Part shown: positions 61,093 through 64,000 of the stretch, piece by piece
Layout of the letters: every line of letters starts with the position of its first letter
Position numbering within the stretch: the first letter of the stretch is position 1
NCBI GenBank assembly: GCA_947455195.1
Contig: CANGMI010000004.1
Coordinates: 372,001-436,000, forward strand
Length of the DNA stretch: 64,000 bases
DNA from: Pseudomonadota bacterium
GTDB lineage: Bacteria; Pseudomonadota; Gammaproteobacteria; Burkholderiales; SG8-39
Reading direction: 5' to 3'
Position numbers and translations under genes: made by a program
The notes under the pieces: model-generated
Database searches by the model: none
What the model was told of the DNA's origin: nothing
The model's input: only the letters and a program-made list of their open reading frames with translations

Positions 61093-62531
61093 CGCCCACC
61101 CGCCGCACCATCACCGCGCTGCTCGCCGCCACCATCGCGATCGGCCCGGCCCCGGCGCTGCCCGCCGACCTGAACACCGAGATGCAGACGATGTTCAATG
61201 ACCTGGGCGCCATCGGCAACGTCACCAGCCCGGGCGCCTTCCGGGGTCAGGCGATGAACCTCTACACCGGCGGCAGCCTGATGATGCGCGCCCCGGGGCG
61301 CAACTATCCGCTCGTGCAGGCCCAGCTGCCCAGTCTGAAGGCCGGCTGCGGCGGCATCGACATCTACGGCGGCGCCTTCTCCTTCATCAACAAGCAGCAG
61401 TTCGTGGCCCTGCTGCAGAACATCGGCTCCAACGCCGTGGGCTATGCCTTCAAGCTGGCCCTGCAGTCGATCTCCCCCGACATCGACAAGCTGCTCACCG
61501 AGCTGCAGGACCAGCTCAACAAGATCAACGCCATGAACATCAACTCCTGCGAGGCGGCGCAGGCGCTGGTCAACGGCGTGGTGGGCGAGTACGACCAGTC
61601 GGTGCAAAGCGGCTGCGCGAACATCGCCCAGTACCTGGGCTCGGTCAGTGATCGCGCCGAGGCGCGCCTGACCTGCGCGTCGAACGCCCCGTCGGTGGTG
61701 CGCACCGCCGCGAACAGCGCCGACCCCAACGTGCGAAACGCCACTTTCGCCAAGGGCAACGTCACCTGGAACGCACTCAACCAGGTGGGCGGTGGCATCA
61801 GCCGCCAGGAGAAGGAACTGATCATGAGCCTGATCGGCACCGTGATCGTCACCCCGCCCGCCGACGACGGCAGCGGCGCCGGCACCCGCATGCTGGAGCC
61901 CACCCTCACCGGCATCCGGGATCTGCTGCTGGGCAAGGCCGACTCCGCCACCGCAGGCCTGGTGGATGTGGACGTCTACGTCTGCGACGAGACCACCGAG
62001 TGCCTGAACCCCAGCCGCGCCACCGTCTCGGTCAAGCCCTTCACCCGGCTGGTGGCCGAACGCCTGAAGCGCATCTCGGACAACATCGCCACGCGCAGCG
62101 CCCAGAGCCCGGCCGACATCGGCTTCATCAACCAGACCAGCGAGCCGGTCTACCGGATGCTGGCCGTGGCCAACGCGGTACCGGGCTCGGGCACCGCCGA
62201 GACGCTGATCGAAACCTACAAGGACGTGATCGCGCTCGACTACGCGCAGACCTTCCTCGCCAGGGCCCTCGCCCAGGCCAGCACGGCGCTCTCGCAAGCC
62301 TTGCGCCGCAGCGAAGTCGAGCATCGCTACCTGGACGAACTGCGCGCCCACGCCCGCGAGGCGCAGATGCAGATCCTCATCGAGAAGCAGGCCGCCTACG
62401 CCAAGGTGCGCTCGGTATCCTCGATGACCCAGGACCTGCAGAGCCTGGAGCGCCAGCTCTGGGCCGCCATGCCCCCGGCGGTGAAGGCCATGCTGGACTT
62501 CAGCGCCAACGCCGGCCAGCGCGGCTCCTGA
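61089..62531 (+). CDS. traH: TraH pilus assembly protein
   Basis: A 480-residue exported protein. Leader ends at LPA; LNTEMQTMFNDLGAIGNVTSPGAFRGQAMNLYTGGSLMMR and CGGIDIYGGAFSFINKQQFVALLQNIGSNA are diagnostic, and the C-terminal third is a coiled coil. Overlaps traF by 4 bp. Acts with TraF, TrbI and TraG in pilus extension. Confidence 0.96.
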   Translation: MTPTRRTITALLAATIAIGPAPALPADLNTEMQTMFNDLGAIGNVTSPGAFRGQAMNLYTGGSLMMRAPGRNYPLVQAQLPSLKAGCGGIDIYGGAFSFINKQQFVALLQNIGSNAVGYAFKLALQSISPDIDKLLTELQDQLNKINAMNINSCEAAQALVNGVVGEYDQSVQSGCANIAQYLGSVSDRAEARLTCASNAPSVVRTAANSADPNVRNATFAKGNVTWNALNQVGGGISRQEKELIMSLIGTVIVTPPADDGSGAGTRMLEPTLTGIRDLLLGKADSATAGLVDVDVYVCDETTECLNPSRATVSVKPFTRLVAERLKRISDNIATRSAQSPADIGFINQTSEPVYRMLAVANAVPGSGTAETLIETYKDVIALDYAQTFLARALAQASTALSQALRRSEVEHRYLDELRAHAREAQMQILIEKQAAYAKVRSVSSMTQDLQSLERQLWAAMPPAVKAMLDFSANAGQRGS

Positions 62532-62559
62532 GCCCGAAACCAAGGCACAGACAGCCGGC

Positions 62560-64000
62560 ATGTTCGAGATCTACGCCTACGGCAACGTCGACACCCTGAC
62601 CGGGGTCTTCAACGCCATCGCCGCCATCATGGGCGGCGCGGGCTACCTGGCCCTCATCAAGACCATGGCCGTCACCGGCGTGCTGGTGGCGGCAGCAAGT
62701 GGCCTTTTCACCCCCGGGCGCTTCCACGGCTGGGGCTGGCTGATGGGCCTGCTGCTGGTCTACCACGCCATGTTCCTGCCCAAGGCGGATGTCGCCATCG
62801 TCGACAAGCTCGGCAGCCAGCCCCCCGCCGTGGTCGGCAACGTGCCCATCGGGGTGGCCTTCTTCGGCCACGCCACGAGCCTGGTGGGCGACGTGATGAC
62901 GCGATTCTTCGAGACCGCCTTCCAGGTGATCCCGGACACCAACGCCCAATTGCCTGAGGCGCTGGCCTACCAGAAGAACGGCGTCATGTTCGGCAACCGC
63001 CTGATCCAGGCCAGCCGCGCCGCCAACGTGGCCGATCCGCAGCTGCGCGCCGACATGATCGCCTTCGTTCACAACTGCACCGTCTACGACCTGCAGGACG
63101 GCACCATCGACCCGGCGGCATTCGCCCAGAGCACCGACATCTGGGCGCTGATGGGCACGCCCAACCCGGGGCGTTTTTCCACCTGGGGCAACCCGGTGCA
63201 GGTGGACACCTGCCCGGCCATCTACACCCGCCTCAACAGCCGCCTGCCCACCGAGATCGCCAGGGCCCGAGCGACGCTCGCCCTGCAGATGAACCCGACG
63301 CTGGACCCCAGCATCGCCGCCGGCGTCATCGACGGCCAGCTGGAGCAGGCCTACATCAAGACGCGGATCGCCACCGCCGCCCAGGGTGCCGCCGACCTGC
63401 TACGGCAGAACATCCTGATCAACCTCGTGCAGGACACCAACACCCTGGCCGGCCTGCGCCTGAACGACCCTGCGGCCACCATGCTGGCCACGGCACGGGC
63501 GAACGCCACGGCCTCCACCAATGCGTCCTTCATCACCATGGGCCGCATCGCCGCGCAGGCCCTGCCGATGATCCGCAACGTGATCGAGGCTGTGATCTAC
63601 GCGGTCTTCCCCTTCGTGCTGCTGCTCTTCCTGCTGGCCCAAGGCAAGGGGCTGGCCCTGGCCATCAAGAGCTTCGTCATGAGCCTGGTGTGGATCCAGC
63701 TGTGGCCACCTCTCTACGCCATCCTCAACTACGTCGGCACGCTGGCCAGCGCAAAGAACCTGGCCGCCGCCGCAAGCCTCGGCACGAACAGCCGCGGCCT
63801 GACCCTGGACACCGCCGCCGGCATCTACCAGGGCGCGATCTCCGATCAGGCCATCGCCGGCTACCTCGTGGCCGCCATCCCGATCATTGCCACCGCCATC
63901 ATCAAGGGCGGCGAAGTCGCCTTCCAGGCCGTCACCGCCAGCAGCGCCATACAGTCGGCAGCGAGCAGCGAAGCCGCCGCCACCAGCAAGGGCCTGATCA
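62560..64000 (+). CDS. traG: TraG inner-membrane protein, N-terminal part
   Basis: The frame runs off the right edge with 480 codons visible. It begins FEIYAYGNVDTLTGVFNAIAAIMGG, the typical TraG start, has several N-terminal membrane helices, a periplasmic loop with DMIAFVHNCTVYDLQDG and MSLVWIQLWPPLYAILNYV, a near-invariant TraG motif. Starts 28 bp after traH. TraG stabilises mating pairs and helps pilus assembly. Confidence 0.95.
   Translation, partial: MFEIYAYGNVDTLTGVFNAIAAIMGGAGYLALIKTMAVTGVLVAAASGLFTPGRFHGWGWLMGLLLVYHAMFLPKADVAIVDKLGSQPPAVVGNVPIGVAFFGHATSLVGDVMTRFFETAFQVIPDTNAQLPEALAYQKNGVMFGNRLIQASRAANVADPQLRADMIAFVHNCTVYDLQDGTIDPAAFAQSTDIWALMGTPNPGRFSTWGNPVQVDTCPAIYTRLNSRLPTEIARARATLALQMNPTLDPSIAAGVIDGQLEQAYIKTRIATAAQGAADLLRQNILINLVQDTNTLAGLRLNDPAATMLATARANATASTNASFITMGRIAAQALPMIRNVIEAVIYAVFPFVLLLFLLAQGKGLALAIKSFVMSLVWIQLWPPLYAILNYVGTLASAKNLAAAASLGTNSRGLTLDTAAGIYQGAISDQAIAGYLVAAIPIIATAIIKGGEVAFQAVTASSAIQSAASSEAAATSKGLI

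Larger units (their letters stand above)
37140..64000. mobile_element. Conjugative element transfer region (F-type T4SS with MOBH-type partners), right end outside window
   Basis: Relaxase homologue, TraD and DUF4400 genes (minus strand) and the traA-to-traG run (plus strand) are the usual parts of SXT/R391- or IncA/C-like elements. The cargo between them (AbiE, SEC-C protein) lies where such elements carry variable genes. No integrase, att site or replication gene was found, so the element's ends are not defined here; the left edge may lie anywhere from about 33 to 37 kb. Confidence 0.85.

Noticed and set aside
60831-62561. Minus-strand frame of 576 codons opposite traH
   Set aside because: Shadow frame; traH is well supported.
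1-64000. tRNA genes as integration sites for the conjugative element
   Set aside because: I looked for T-loop-like GGTTCGAATCC words near 33-37 kb and elsewhere and found none convincing.

Overview
The window is GC-rich (roughly 65 % by eye) and reads as the chromosome of a betaproteobacterium, most likely Burkholderiales. The evidence is three Bug/TctC solute receptors within 6 kb, an ArsH, a Kup transporter and dense polycistronic operons with ATGA overlaps. About 27 kb of an integrative conjugative element or similar conjugative element occupies the right end. No rRNA, tRNA or CRISPR array was seen.

Region 1 (1-8.2 kb) is catabolic or accessory: a partial ThDP enzyme, three Bug receptors, ArsH, a Spy-like periplasmic protein, an SDR and an IPNS-like dioxygenase. 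Region 2 (8.4-10.7 kb) is an operon of three coupled, secreted proteins of unknown function. Region 3 (11-15.2 kb) holds a short KdpD-type kinase, a KdpE-type regulator and the Kup potassium transporter, with no kdpFABC. Region 4 (15.5-22.1 kb) is a run of seven close-set same-strand genes: cytochrome b561, OpgH-like glucosyltransferase, RibD-type reductase, Zn-alcohol dehydrogenase, a divergent pterin-synthase homologue, a GT4 glycosyltransferase with a 12-bp tandem repeat, and a methyltransferase. It looks like a small-molecule (pteridine- or flavin-like glycoside) pathway.

Region 5 (29.65 -> 22.18 kb, minus strand) is the most exciting part. A predicted promoter fires exactly at the first base of a 197-nt element whose 13-nt ends are perfect inverted repeats, like retron a1/a2. 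Inside are two small hairpins and a 72-nt long hairpin, in msr-msd order. Directly behind lies a 981-aa reverse transcriptase carrying all three retron hallmarks (NAxxH, YADD followed by LTFSG, VTG) after a ~690-residue N-terminal extension. The operon then continues, with overlapping or close genes, into a DNA methyltransferase, an unknown protein, a MoxR AAA+ ATPase and a HExxH/VWA protein. I read this as a retron with an unusual five-gene effector set, possibly anti-phage.

Region 6 (29.9-36 kb) has TerC, an acyltransferase whose normal start is missing, a DCC / Cys-rich / DUF3429 operon, a HigBA toxin-antitoxin with a leaderless promoter, a 407-aa unknown and a pair of diverged direct repeats. 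Region 7 (36.2-64 kb) is conjugative. A MOBH-type relaxase homologue that has lost its His/Asp motifs, TraD and a DUF4400 protein form a minus-strand operon. AbiE and a large nuclease-like SEC-C protein are cargo. An F-type secretion operon then runs as transglycosylase-traA-L-E-K-B-dsbC-V-C-trbI-traF(peptidase)-W-U-trbC-traN(split in two)-unknown-traF-H-G, with traG cut by the window end.
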